From: Cepaea nemoralis | Taxonomy: Eukaryota > Mollusca > Gastropoda > Stylommatophora > Helicidae | Assembly (NCBI GenBank): GCA_014155875.1 | Contig: JACEFZ010011670.1 | Span: forward strand, 165,777-229,776 | Reading direction: 5' to 3' | DNA: 64,000 nucleotides | Shown here: positions 32,393 through 42,045 of the stretch, one piece after another | Position numbering within the stretch: the first letter of the stretch is position 1 | Layout: every line of letters begins with the position of its first letter | Translations under genes and position numbers: made by a program | The notes under the pieces: generated by a model | The model's database searches: none | Told to the model about the DNA's origin: nothing | What the model saw: the letters and a program-made list of their open reading frames with translations, nothing else

Positions 32393-33165
32393 TACTACTC
32401 GCATCTTTAGGAGCTCTGAAAAGTACTCGCTTTTATAGGAGCTCTGAAAAGTATTCGCATCTTCAGGGGCTCAGGAAAGTACACGCATCTTTAGGAGCTC
32501 AGGAAAGTGCTCGCATCTTTAGGAGCTCAGGAAAGTACTCGCATCTTTAGGAGCTCAGGAAAATACTCGTATATACAGGAGCTCAGGTCAGCACTAGCTT
32601 ATACAGGAGCTCAGGAAAGTACTCGCATATACAGGAGCTCAGGTAAGCACTCGCATATACATGAGCTCAGGAAAATACTCGTATATACAGGAGCTCAGGT
32701 AAGCACTCGCATATACAGGAGCTCAGGAAAATACTCGTATATACAGCAGCTCAGGAAAGTGCTCGCATATACAGGAGCTCAGGAAAGTACTCGCTTCTTT
32801 AGGAGCTATGAAAAGTACTCGCATCTTTAGGAACTCTGAAATGTATTCGCATCTTTAGGAGCTGTGAAAGTACTCGCATCTTTGGGAGCCGTGAAGATCC
32901 TTGCATCTTTAGAAGCTGTGAAGATACTTGCATCTTTAGGAGCTCTGAACAGTACTCGCATCTTTAGGAGCTGTGCAAAGTACTCGCATCTTTAGGAGCT
33001 CTGAAAAGTACTCGCATCTTTAGGAGCTCTGAAAAGCACTCGTGCAATCGCATCTTTTGGAGCTGTGAAAGTACTCGCATCTTTAGGAGCTGTGAAAGTA
33101 CTCGCATCTTTAGGAGCTGTGAAGATACTTGCATCTTTAGGAGCTCTGAAAAACTCTGACATCGT
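32393..33165. repeat. 28-bp minisatellite, about 27 copies
   Basis: Unit AGGAGCTCAGGAAAGTACTC plus GCATATAC in the middle, and AGGAGCTCTGAAAAGTACTC plus GCATCTTT at both flanks, so two unit types are segregated along the array. Confidence 0.95.
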
Positions 33166-33221
33166 TAAGAGCCATATTTGTGTAGCTACTTGTCTCCCGA
33201 CCCCGGGTAAAAATACCATAA

Positions 33222-34832
33222 GTGGGGGGGGGGGGGGGGGGGGAAGGCTGTGATGAGGAGCTCTAGTTTCCCTCCCATAAGTGCGGGTGCTGTGTTGGAG
33301 AGATCTAGTTCCCCTCCCATAAGTGCGGGGGCTGTGTTGGAGAGCTCTAGTTCCCCTCCCATAAGTGCGGGGGCTATGATGGGGAGCTCTAGTTCCCCTC
33401 CCATAAGTGCGGGGGCTATGATGGGGAGCTCTAGTTCCCCTCCCATAAGTGCGGGGGCTGTGTTGGTGAGATCTAGTTCCCCTCCCATAAGTGCGGGTGC
33501 TGTGTTGGAGAGCTCTAGTTCCCCTCCCATAAGTGCGGGGGCTGTGTTGGAGAGCTCTAGTTCCCCTCCCATAAGTGCGGGGGCTATGATGGGGAGCTCT
33601 AGTTCCCCTCCCATAAGTGCGGGGGCTATGATGGGGAGCTCTAGTTCCCCTCCCATAAGTGCGGGGGCTGTGTTGGTGAGATCTAGTTCCCCTCCCATAA
33701 GTGCGGGAACTGTGTTGGAGAGCTCTAGTCCCCCCCCCCCCATAAGTGCGGGGGCTGTGTTGGAGAGCTCTAGTTCCCCTCCCATAAGTGCGGGGGTTGT
33801 GTTGGAGAGCTCTAGTTCCCCTCCCATAAGTGCGGGGGTTGTGTTGGAGAGCTCTAGTTCCCCTCCCATAAGTGCGGGGGTTGTGTTGGAGAGCTCTAGT
33901 TCCCCTCCCATAAGTGCGGGGGTTGTGTTGGAGAGCTCTAGTTCCCCTCCCATAAGTGCGGGGGCTGTGTTGGAGAGCTCTAGTTCCCCTCCCATAAGTG
34001 CGGGGGTTGTGTTGGAGAGCTCTAGTTCCCCTCCCATAAGTGCGGGGGCTGTGTTGGGGAGCTCTAGTTCCCCTCCCATAAGTGCGGGGGTTGTGTTGGA
34101 GAGCTCTAGTTCCCCTCCCATAAGTGCGAGGGCTGTGTAGGAGAGCTCTAGTTCCCCTCCCATAAGTGCGGGGGTTGTGTTGGAGAGCTCTAGTTCCCCT
34201 CCCATAAGTGCGGGGGCTGTGTTGGAGAGCTCTAGTTCCCCTCCCATAAGTGCGGGGGCTGTGTTGGAGAGCTCTAGTTCCCCTCCCATAAGTGCGGGGG
34301 TTGTGTTGGAGAGCTCTAGTTCCCCTCCCATAAGTGCGGGGGTTGTGTTGGAGAGCTCTATTTCCCCTCCCATAAGTGCGGGGGTTGTGTTGGAGAGCTC
34401 TAGTTCCCCTCCCATAAGTGCGGGGGTTGTGTTGGAGAGCTCTAGTTCCCCTCCCATAAGTGCGGGGGTTGTGTTGGGGAGCTCTAGTTCCCCTCCCATA
34501 AGTGCGGGGGCTGTGTTGGGGAGCTCTAGTTCCCCTCCCATAAGTGCGGGGGCTGTGTTGGGGAGCTCTAGTTCCCCTCCCATAAGTGCGGGGGTTGTGT
34601 TGGGGAGCTCTAGTTCCCCTCCCATAAGTGCGGGGGCTGTGTTGGAGAGCTCTAGTTCCCCTCCCATAAGTGCGGGGGCTGTGTTGAAGAGCTCTAGTTC
34701 CCCTCCCATAAGTGCGGGGGCTGTGATGGAGAGCTCTAGTTCCCGTCCCATAAGTGCGGGGGCTGTGTTGGAGAGCTCTAGTTCCCCTCCCATAAGTGCG
34801 GTGGTTGTGTTGGAGATATGGTCAGGATACAT
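33222..34832. repeat. 42-bp minisatellite, about 38 copies, open on both strands
   Basis: Starts with a poly-G run, then units AGCTCTAGTTCCCCTCCCAT plus AAGTGCGGGGGCTGTGTTGGAG. The unit is a multiple of three, so frames persist: 548 codons on the minus strand (34,832 to 33,186, repeat ALMGGELELSNTAP), and 296 plus 234 codons on the + strand broken by one TAG at 34,138. The one length change, near 33,730 in a C-run, is +3 bp and keeps frame. Block duplications are evident (33,361-33,480 resembles 33,571-33,690). Best read as a minisatellite. Confidence 0.95.
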
Positions 34833-35050
34833 CTCAGCGGAGTCTGCAACTACATCAAGATATGGTCTAGTTACAATTTAGCCAAATCTACCTCGTCAGG
34901 ATAAGGTTAGGATACAACTTAGCATAAGCTATAACATCAATATATGGTGTAGATACAACTTAGCATAATCTACAACATCAGGATACGGTCAGGATATAAC
35001 TTAACACCAAGATGTGGTGAGGATACATCCCAGCTGAATCTACAACTAAG
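34813..35050. repeat. Degenerate repeat of about 44 bp, 5 copies
   Basis: ATATGGTCAGGATACATCTC, then AGTCTGCAACTACATCAAG, with later copies diverged (GGATACAACTTAGCATAATC). Directly follows the 42-bp array. Confidence 0.85.
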
Positions 35051-35269
35051 GCTGGGCTCACTAACTTCTGGAGATGCAGTAGCCTGATGAAAATCTTCAA
35101 ATAATCAGACATTGAAGGCATCAAATTATCACAATTAACTATCATCATTTCACTGTGAACAATTCTACAGAGGCTCAGATCTCCACCTCACAACTTCTCC
35201 TAGTGCCACGAACTATCACTCCAGTTTGGTTTTGTTTCACAAGTCTATATATAAATCATCATAATTTCA

Positions 35270-35760
35270 TCCTCTTCTTCCACTCTCGCCGTCAAGCGTC
35301 GTGGGGAGGATTAAATAAAATAATTGGTATTCCAGCTTCCGATAGGTGGCATTGGGTTGTGTCATTCCATGTGATTGAACAATCTCTTTGATGTCGTCAA
35401 TCCATTTTCTTTTCGGCCGTCCTCTTGCTCTTGTAGCAGATCTTCTTTGATGTAACGCTAGTGCTGGTAGTTGATGGTGTTGCATTCTAACGAGATGACC
35501 AAATCATTTGATCTTCTGCCTTTCAATAAATGTGGCACAAGGTGTTGATCCCACTGTCTATCTCATAACATCATTTCTTACTCCGTCTCTGATAGCTAAT
35601 TTGACAGCTCTCATCAAACATCTCGTCTCAAAGGTGTTGATTTTGCTGAAGTGTGTTTTAGATAATGTCCAAATTTGACATTGTTAGCATAGAGTTGATG
35701 GTAAAAGCTCGCTTGATTTTGATGTTCAGTACGAATACAGACCGACGCTCACACAGGTCC
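35270..35760 (-). mobile_element. LINE C-terminal fragment, minus strand
   Basis: Minus-strand reading gives CLMRAVKLAIRDGVRNEML near 35,560-35,620 and ARGRPKRKWIDDIKEIVQSH near 35,370-35,430, the late motifs of RTE-type ORF2, with frameshifts between them. A relative of the elements at 37,641 and 39,430 by motif, but a different family in sequence. Confidence 0.75.
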
Positions 35761-35879
35761 AGAGACTTGATTTGATGCACTCAGCTGAGGGTAATGGCTG
35801 AACGCCTCTAAGTCAAATCCCCCGGATGTGAGGGCCTGGCCGCTACTCACCATCTGATTTTGGAGGTTTGATAATGAGC

Positions 35880-36095
35880 CGCCAGCGTCTGCAGCCTACC
35901 TTGTACCAGACGTACTGGTCATCCTTTCCTCTGGAGTAAACAAGGCAAGGGCAAGAGAGGGATCATGCAGCATGGGTAACACATGTTCTCTGAATCTATT
36001 CCCAGGCATTGTGCGATGGAATTATAGCTCTATTTCCAAGCCACATACTTTCGTCTGTAACGACGCCAAAGTGCCATAAGGTTGGTGTGAATATG
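35880..36095 (+). mobile_element. LINE-derived remnant: 5' part joined to 3' end
   Basis: 35,880-36,020 matches the last 130 bp of the LINE 5' region at 25,965-26,100. It is followed within 40 bp by the 3' terminal hairpin motif (TTTCGTCTGTAACGACGCCA). No ORF2 sequence lies between. Same organisation at 54,119-54,615. Confidence 0.6.
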
Positions 36096-36136
36096 CTATT
36101 TATTATCTGCCGTTTTGAAGGCGTAGGTACATTTGG

Positions 36137-36345
36137 AACGAACAAACGAACAAACTTTATTTTCAACGGGTTAAGAATTGGGCACGCAGGCCCATCTAAC
36201 AGTCTGCCCTTCTATCAATCTCATACATTATCTCATTCACACATCATTCAAGGTTAACTAAGAACAGCAACAATATAAAAGATATGCATTATAAAGGCAT
36301 GGAGAAAATGCAAAAATAAATACTACACGACTCAGTAATATTAAT
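36137..36345 (-). mobile_element. LINE 3' end, minus strand
   Basis: The + strand starts GAACGAACAAACGAACAAAC, then TTTATTTTCAACGGGTTAAG and GGGCACGCAGGCCCATCTAA, the inverted terminus of the family at 5,326 and 55,230. Only UTR is present. Confidence 0.8.
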
Positions 36346-36359
36346 GAATGGATGTTTTA

Positions 36360-36465
36360 GGATGGGTGGTAATTAACAAAGAGAGCAAACGTGAGGATGG
36401 GTGGTAATTGACAAAGAGAGCAAACGTGAGTATGGGTGGTAATTGATAAAGAGGGCAATCTTGAT
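36360..36465. repeat. 35-bp direct repeat, 3 copies
   Basis: GATGGGTGGTAATTAACAAA plus GAGAGCAAACGTGAG, three copies with slight drift; the same set is in the duplicate at 42,547-42,650. Confidence 0.92.
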
Positions 36466-37131
36466 CGTCTGTCTTAGTTACCCAGACGCTTATATTCGTG
36501 GTGCCCTTTTTGTCTTCAATGGATCCACCTTTAACGACCTGTAGATTTTGTATTGTTTTCTGTAACCATTGTACTTAACGTCCGTGGTCGATATCGATTG
36601 CTGCCTTTCTTGTCTGGCAGATGGTCAAGATAAACATGCGTGCACTCTACTGAAGCCCTCTCCCAGGCTAATCTTCCTGAAGATGACGATGTTAATGAAG
36701 GTTATAATCATGGTGACCTTGTGTGTGTCAGAGCGTGTGTTTGTGTGTGCGCAAACCCAGCACATCTCTTCTACCTTTGCGATATTTTTACACAAAAAAC
36801 ATCAAGCTATCGGAGAATGGTTCTCTCTTTTCCCCGGGCCTAATCGATCAACTGCTTGTAAACAACGAGTCCCATACGGACCGTGTACAATGTTTGTGCC
36901 TATTGTCACCTTGATTCCATTGTTCTCTCCACGAGACACGGTGCCGGGGGGGGGGGGGGGGGGGGAATAAACACACCAATGCTCTCTTATATTCGTATTT
37001 TAACCGGTGGTTCTCTCTCCCCACTTCCTTTATATCATCATATTCAAGAGTCTTCTCCGCTTTGAAGGTCGGTTGCAATGAGTCTCCAACACTATCCAGC
37101 ATCTTTATGTTTCATTTATACCTACTTCTTC

Positions 37132-37275
37132 CAGTCCGTCTCTTGATGTTGTCCACAGATCTGAAATGCTGTCTTCCAGACGATCTCTTGATGTTATCCA
37201 TACTTCTGTAACATTGTCTTCCAGACCATCTCCTGATGTTGTCCACCCACCTGTAACGTTGTCCTCCAGTCCATT
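37132..37275. repeat. Direct repeat of about 47 bp, 3 copies
   Basis: TCCAGWCCRTCTCYTGATGT followed by TGTCCACNNNTCTGTAAC, three units; also in the duplicate copy at about 43,316-43,455. Confidence 0.85.
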
Positions 37276-37479
37276 TGATCTTGTGTATTTGTTACAGAAT
37301 GGGTTTTTCTACCCGGAATGTTTCTTGATTGATTTATTGCTTTCACGTGTTTCGTGTGGCCTGATTCAGACAGGCAAATAGTTCATCAGAAAAATCCCCT
37401 GTAGAGATATTTGAATACAGGACCAGCAGGCATACGCACAAACGTGCAAGCCATTATGCAGTCTCTGATCTTTAGGGAG

Positions 37480-37640
37480 CCTTCCGTGGCGAAATGGTTA
37501 AACTTCCTGTCCTCCCCCCAAAGGTCGTGAGTTCATTTCCCCGAGGCTGAGTCGTCGCTGGAACTACGGAGCTTGTGCTATGTTCGAGTCTTTATGCAGG
37601 CCACTCTGCGGAAAGAGACCGCGTCTCGCTATAACATTCT
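37480..37640 (+). mobile_element. tRNA-derived SINE (family B)
   Basis: A-box-like CCGTGGCGAAATGGTTAA and B-box-like GGTCGTGAGTTCATTTCC at tRNA spacing, then a body with CGCTGGAACTACGGAGCTTG and CTGCGGAAAGAGACCG. Same family at 43,660 (duplicate) and 60,826, where the body reads CGCTAGAACTGCGGAGTTCG. Ends at the start of a LINE 3' end. Confidence 0.78.
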
Positions 37641-39425
37641 CATCTCATCTCATCATGTTCCTCTTGTACTTTGCGGCGTCGAGGTAAGTATAAACAGCGG
37701 GAGAGTGCCCGATTATGGGCTTCATATATCGATATTCCCATGGACTCTGTTAATCCCTGCGTCCATCGTTTACGTGGTCGTCCTTTTCCTCTGCTTCCCT
37801 CTGGTCTGTACATCATTGCTTGTTGTGGTATACTGTTAGCTGGTAACCTACTTGCATGGCCAAACCATTTCACTTGCTACCTTCTAATAAAATCTAGTGC
37901 AGCTATGACCCCCACTTTAGTCCTGATTTCTTCATTTCTGATCTTGTCTCTTCTTGATACATTGAGTATTCTTCTCAGGAATCTCATTTCTGCTGTTGTG
38001 ACTTTTCTTTTCTCTTTTTCTGTCATTGTCCAGGTTTGGCATTGGTAACATAGAGTTGGTAGGAAGATTGTGTTGTAAAGTGCTTTCTTAGTAGCTATTG
38101 ATGCATGTTTGTTCTTTAGTATTGGTGCCATTTGTCTAATGAGTTGGTTTGCCTTTTTGCGTCTATTTTTGATCTCGTCTTCTAATTTGCCATTTGATGA
38201 TATTATACTTCCTAGGTACTTGAAACTCTTTACTTGTTTCAAGGAATGTTCGTTTAGGTGAATTGTTGTTGTTTGTTCTTCTTTAATTATAGTCATTACC
38301 CCTGTTTTACTTGTGCTAATTTTCATGTTATGTTCCCTACACATTTCGTTTAGACTATACATGTGGTCTTGTAATTCAGCTTCTGGTTTTGCTATTAGTG
38401 CTTGGTCGTCCGCAAACAGGAGTTATCTAATGGGTAAATTTGCAGATGGTTCTTCTTCTGTGTTCTCGCCATGCAGTGTTCTTGCGGTCTCTGTTTGGCT
38501 GGTTTCTTTACATATGTTGTCGATATATCTTATGAACAAGAGAGGGGACAGGACACAACCTTGTTATACTCTGGATCTTATGGTGAAGGGTTCTGAGTGT
38601 CCTCTAGTTGCTCTCACTATGCATTCACTGTTGTTGTATAAGCTTCTACATAGGTTTGTTAGATGTGTACTCACTCCATATTGTTTAAGGGTTTCCCACA
38701 GCTTGTTTCTATCCACTCTATCAAATGCCTTTTCTTGGTCGACAAAGGCTAAGTAGAGTGTTTCATTGAATTCGATTGATTTTTCTAAAATATGGCGTCT
38801 GTGCATCCTTTGTTTTTCCTAACTCCAAGTTGTGTTTCGCTTAGTTGGGGTTCTATGGTAGTTCGTAATCTTTTCTCAAGAATTTTGCAAAATATTTTCC
38901 CAGTATGACTCAAAAGGGCCTCTGCATTGTGTGCAGTCTCTTTTACTGCTTTTGTTTTTCCAAACTGGGATAATTATGGCGTTTCCCCAGTCTCGTGGTG
39001 ATCTGTTGTTCTACTAAAACATGGTTGAATAGTCTATGTAGCCAAGCTGTTCCTACTTCTCTTGCTGCTTTAATTAGTTCATTTGGTATTTCATCTTGTC
39101 CCGGTGATTTGTTCAATGGGGCTAATCTGATGGCTTCTATAATTTTTTCTTTCAATATGTCTGGTTTTAGTTCTTCGGTGGCATCTGTGTCGGTTTCTTG
39201 AATTCCTGTGACATTTGATGGGATGTTGAGAAGTTGTTCGAATTACTGTTTCCATCTATTAGGATTTGTTTTTGTTCACTTATTGGTTCTCCATTTTCGC
39301 TGTTAATTATTTCAGTTGGGTCAAAGGGTTCTCCTCTGGTTCTCATTGCACTTATCTTTTTGTAGAAGTTTATAGTTGCCTCCTTGTAGTTTTTATTTAG
39401 GATTTTTCCATACTCGGTGTCATGA
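37641..39425 (-). pseudogene. LINE ORF2 reverse transcriptase and C-terminus, minus strand
   Basis: Reading from 39,425 down: LNKSPGQDEIPNELIKA near 39,100; LYLAFVDQEKAFDRVDRNKL near 38,740-38,700; QGCVLSPLLF near 38,550; LLFADDQALIA near 38,400; FKYLGSIISSNGKLEDEI near 38,220; FLRRILNVSRRDKIRNEEIR near 37,960; MKWFGHASRL near 37,870; GKGRPRKRW near 37,780. This is the reverse transcriptase and its C-terminal region of an RTE- or Jockey-like LINE. Several in-frame stops and frameshifts make it inactive; the endonuclease is missing. The 3' end meets the SINE at 37,640. Confidence 0.88.
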
Positions 39426-39429
39426 AATC

Positions 39430-39750
39430 GATTCTCCCAACTTTAATGCCAGCCGCGCTTCGCACCTTTTTCTCTTTAAAGAGACATACCAGAAGACAGC
39501 AAGTTAAATGGTTCGGCCATTTAACTAGATAATCAACTAACAGTATACCACAACAAGCAGTGGTGAACAGACCAAATGGAACCAGAAGAAGAGGCCGACC
39601 ATGTAAACGATAGACATAGGGAATAGCAGAGTTCGTGGGAATGTCCATATATAAAGCCCATAAACGGGCACTCTCCCGCTGTTTATACTTCACCTCGACA
39701 CCGCAAGGTACAAGAGGAACAAGATGAGATGAAATGAGTTGAGAGACTTA
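39430..39750 (+). mobile_element. LINE 3' end, inverted copy of the neighbour
   Basis: + strand reading gives RQQVKWFGHLTR, NSIPQQAVVNRPNG, RRRGRPCKR and KAHKRALSRCLY, matching the C-terminus of the minus-strand element ending at 37,641. The two copies therefore lie with 5' truncated ends facing each other around 39,425. Contains stops. Confidence 0.8.
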
Positions 39751-39981
39751 GCGCCCTGCTAACTTGTATTCTGGGGGAAGGGGTGTGAATGGATGCCTGA
39801 AGGGGAAAGGCAACTGTGCGTGTGTACGAACAACATAAGATATGGACTAGGACACACCTGTATTAGAACACCATGAAGACAGCATGCCTTGTTGACGTAT
39901 TACTACTCTACTGACTTCTAGCGCGGAGATGATACCTATAGTAAAACACGAACATTGTATGTAGCCTTTCTTTGTTTACAG

Positions 39982-40177
39982 ACGAGAAGAGGGAGTCTCC
40001 AGAACATTCCCCGCAGAGGTCGTATTCCCGAGTGTCAGCCCCGAGCCGGCTCCTGTACGGCAATGATAGACAGGGTTCCCCCGACAGAATCTCCAGCCGC
40101 CTACGTCACAGGCGAAGGCGTATCGTGGGATCAGAGGACGATGGGTGCAGGTCCCCCTCAGAGATGACAAATACAAG
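39982..40177 (+). CDS. Candidate host-gene exon (196 bp)
   Basis: Bounded by a polypyrimidine-type acceptor (CTTTCTTTGTTTACAG) and a consensus donor (AAG|GTATGTG). The frame that starts with the last two bases of a codon is open across the exon and ends in phase 2. The encoded segment is rich in Ser, Arg and Pro (SPEHSPQRSYSRVSAPSR, LRHRRRRIVGSEDD), as in low-complexity regulatory linkers. It joins in phase to the candidate exon at 41,326. I cannot name the gene. The exon is flanked by mobile elements and has no repeat copy elsewhere in the window, which supports host origin. Confidence 0.55.
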
Positions 40178-40327
40178 GTATGTGATTTTGTCCGTTGACT
40201 TAAGGAGAGGCATGTTTATATTTCGTTTACTTGTGTTGTCCACGTGTCATGCCGACAGGTCTAGAGGAACAAGCTTTGGTAAAGATGCTACTTGAACACA
40301 AAGGTATAGTGAGTCCCATAGTAGATA

Positions 40328-40432
40328 CTGGGGTGTGAAGTGTTACGACTTCACATATCATAAGCCGTGATAAATGAGATGATGTGTGAAGTGTTACGAC
40401 CTCACATATCATGGGTCATGATAACTGAGATG
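40328..40432. repeat. 52-bp direct repeat, 2 copies, with internal dyad
   Basis: GTGTGAAGTGTTACGACTTC, then ACATATCAT, twice. The first copy holds the inverted repeat GTGAAGT / ACTTCAC around GTTACG; the second has one mismatch in an arm. Confidence 0.9.
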
Positions 40433-40479
40433 ACTTGACCAGTTTCCTCCCTCATCGCCTTTCTTTCTCAGAGCATTCT

Positions 40480-40725
40480 GAAAATTATCCGGTATCTGTT
40501 TATTGAAGCTGGGTCAATCCCAAAGCTGTAAAGGACGGACAAAATTGTCCGGTATACGTTTATTGAAGCTTGCACGATCCCATAGCTGTAAGGGTCAGAC
40601 ACAATTGTCCGGCAACCTCTTATTGTAAGGGTCTGACGAAATTACCGCCTCTGCTGGGGATTGAATCCGGACCTCTGTCATGGAGGGAAGCGTTCTAACC
40701 ACTCTGCCACTGGAACCTCAATTAC
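40480..40725 (-). mobile_element. tRNA-derived SINE, minus strand, with internal duplication
   Basis: On the minus strand: A-box-like AGTGGCAGAGTGGTTAGAAC near 40,715 and B-box-like GTCCGGATTCAATCCCC near 40,665. The body towards 40,480 has two and a half copies of a roughly 60-bp unit (AATTGTCCGGTATACGTTTA). The cloverleaf is not complete enough for a tRNA gene. Confidence 0.6.
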
Positions 40726-40759
40726 TTTAGATCACGTGAAATCTGCAAACAGATATACA

Positions 40760-40910
40760 AACATTACATGTCCTTTGCTAACTTTGCGATAACTCCATGG
40801 TGATTCTCTAGACAAGTTTTCGGTTAGTAGTTTGCCAGTGTTTTCTGAACGAGAAGTCAACGGTGAAATCCAACTGACCGATGCAGGGGAGAAACATTGT
40901 AACACGACAT
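40760..40910 (-). mobile_element. SINE with RTE-like tail, minus strand
   Basis: Reverse complement reads TTCTCGTTCAGAAAACACTGGCAAACTACT in part, then CTTGTCTAGAGAATCA and a GGACATG ending. Closest to 53,600 (-) and 62,195 (+), a subtype with TTCTCGTTCAGAAAGC before the core. Confidence 0.7.
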
Positions 40911-41039
40911 CAGCGCATGGGAAGTTTCATAGCTAGAGCGTTCTTATGCTTTCGCCCACGGCGAACGTAGAAACAGATGTACTGTTTAACTCACACCTTT
41001 CTCTCTGTCTACTTGTATTATGTCTTTGCTTCACTGTAG

Positions 41040-41089
41040 TCTCTTCTGCCTGCTTGCTTGCTGCCTGCCTGCCTGCCTGCCTGCCTGCT

Positions 41090-41158
<69 letters not shown>

Positions 41159-41172
41159 GCCTGTCTGTCTGT
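41040..41172. repeat. (CTGC)n and (CTGT)n microsatellite
   Basis: CCTGCCTGCCTG units change to CTGTCTGTCTG near 41,117. It lies in the presumed intron between the two candidate exons. Confidence 0.97.
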
Positions 41173-41325
41173 TCTACTTTCTATTTTCCTTATGTCAAAC
41201 ATTGTGACACATATATTGCCGGTACAACCTCACTCATACGTCTGATATGTTTAATGAGGTGAAGACCCACTTATCTTGACTTGACCTTGTGTTCTAATAT
41301 GTTGTTTCACCTTTATCACGACCAG

Positions 41326-41485
41326 GTGTGTGACCTCGTTATCCTCTCTGAGCGTGCCGTCCCTGCCTGCCCTCGGAGTGGCTCGGGTCAACTCGCCCAG
41401 CGCCAGGACCACGAGAAGCCTGCCAGTCACCCCCACCGTCCCCCCTGAAGAAGATCAGGAGAAGAAACACAAGCAGATGCATGAG
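41326..41485 (+). CDS. Candidate host-gene exon (160 bp)
   Basis: Acceptor CTTTATCACGACCAG at 41,311-41,325; the first base completes the split Arg codon left by the exon at 39,982-40,177. The open frame reads SLSVPSLPALGVARV, SLPVTPTVPPEEDQEKKHKQ and is Ser/Pro-rich turning to charged, similar in style to the first exon. The donor I chose (GAG|GTGACC) is weak; the frame stays open to 41,579, so the exon could end later. No further exon was found in the window. Gene unidentified. Confidence 0.5.
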
Positions 41486-41564
41486 GTGACCTTTAACCCG
41501 CAGAAACCACTCAATACACCTGTCGTTTGTTCCTCCTTTCTTACTCTCCTCTTTCCAGAAAGTT

Positions 41565-42045
41565 CTAGAAATGTTGATTGAAATAGCTGTAGAAATATTG
41601 ATTGTAATAGTGCTAGAATTATTGATTGTAATCGTTCTAGAAATACTGATTGTAATAGTTCTAGAAATATTGATTTAATTAATGTTATACATATTTATTG
41701 TAGTAATTCTGGAAATATTGATTGCAATAGCTCTAGAAATATTGATTGTAATACTTCTAGAATGAATTATTGTGATAATTCTAGAAATATTGATTGCAAT
41801 AGTTTTAGAAATATTGATTATAATAGTTCTAGAATGAATTATTGTGATAATTCTAGAAATATTGATTGCAATAGTTTTAGAAATATTGATTATAATAGTT
41901 CTAGAATGAATTATTGTGATAATTCTAGAAATATTGATTGCAATAGTTTTAGAAATATTGATTATAATAGTTCTAGAATGAATTATTGTGATAATTCTAG
42001 AAATATTGATTGCAGTAGTTCTAGAAATATTGATTATCTAGAAAG
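41565..42045. repeat. 24-bp minisatellite, about 20 copies, with 72-bp higher-order unit
   Basis: Unit TTCTAGAAATATTGATTGTA plus ATAG. From about 41,760 three variant units (ending in ATGAATTATTGTGATAA, TGCAATAGTTTTAG and TTATAATAG) recur together as a 72-bp block more than three times. The array abuts segmental copy B exactly at its left end. Confidence 0.95.

Larger units (their letters stand above)
35856..37663. repeat. Segmental duplication, copy A
   Basis: Matches 42,046-43,845 almost base for base from TTTTGGAGGTTTGATA to the CTCATCTCATCATGTTCC block, in the same orientation, offset about 6.2 kb. Contents in order: a LINE-derived remnant, a LINE 3' end (-), a 35-bp triplicate, a poly-G run at 36,946-36,965, a 47-bp repeat and a tRNA-derived SINE. 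Copy A looks like the better consensus; copy B has many extra single-base deletions. Confidence 0.95.
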
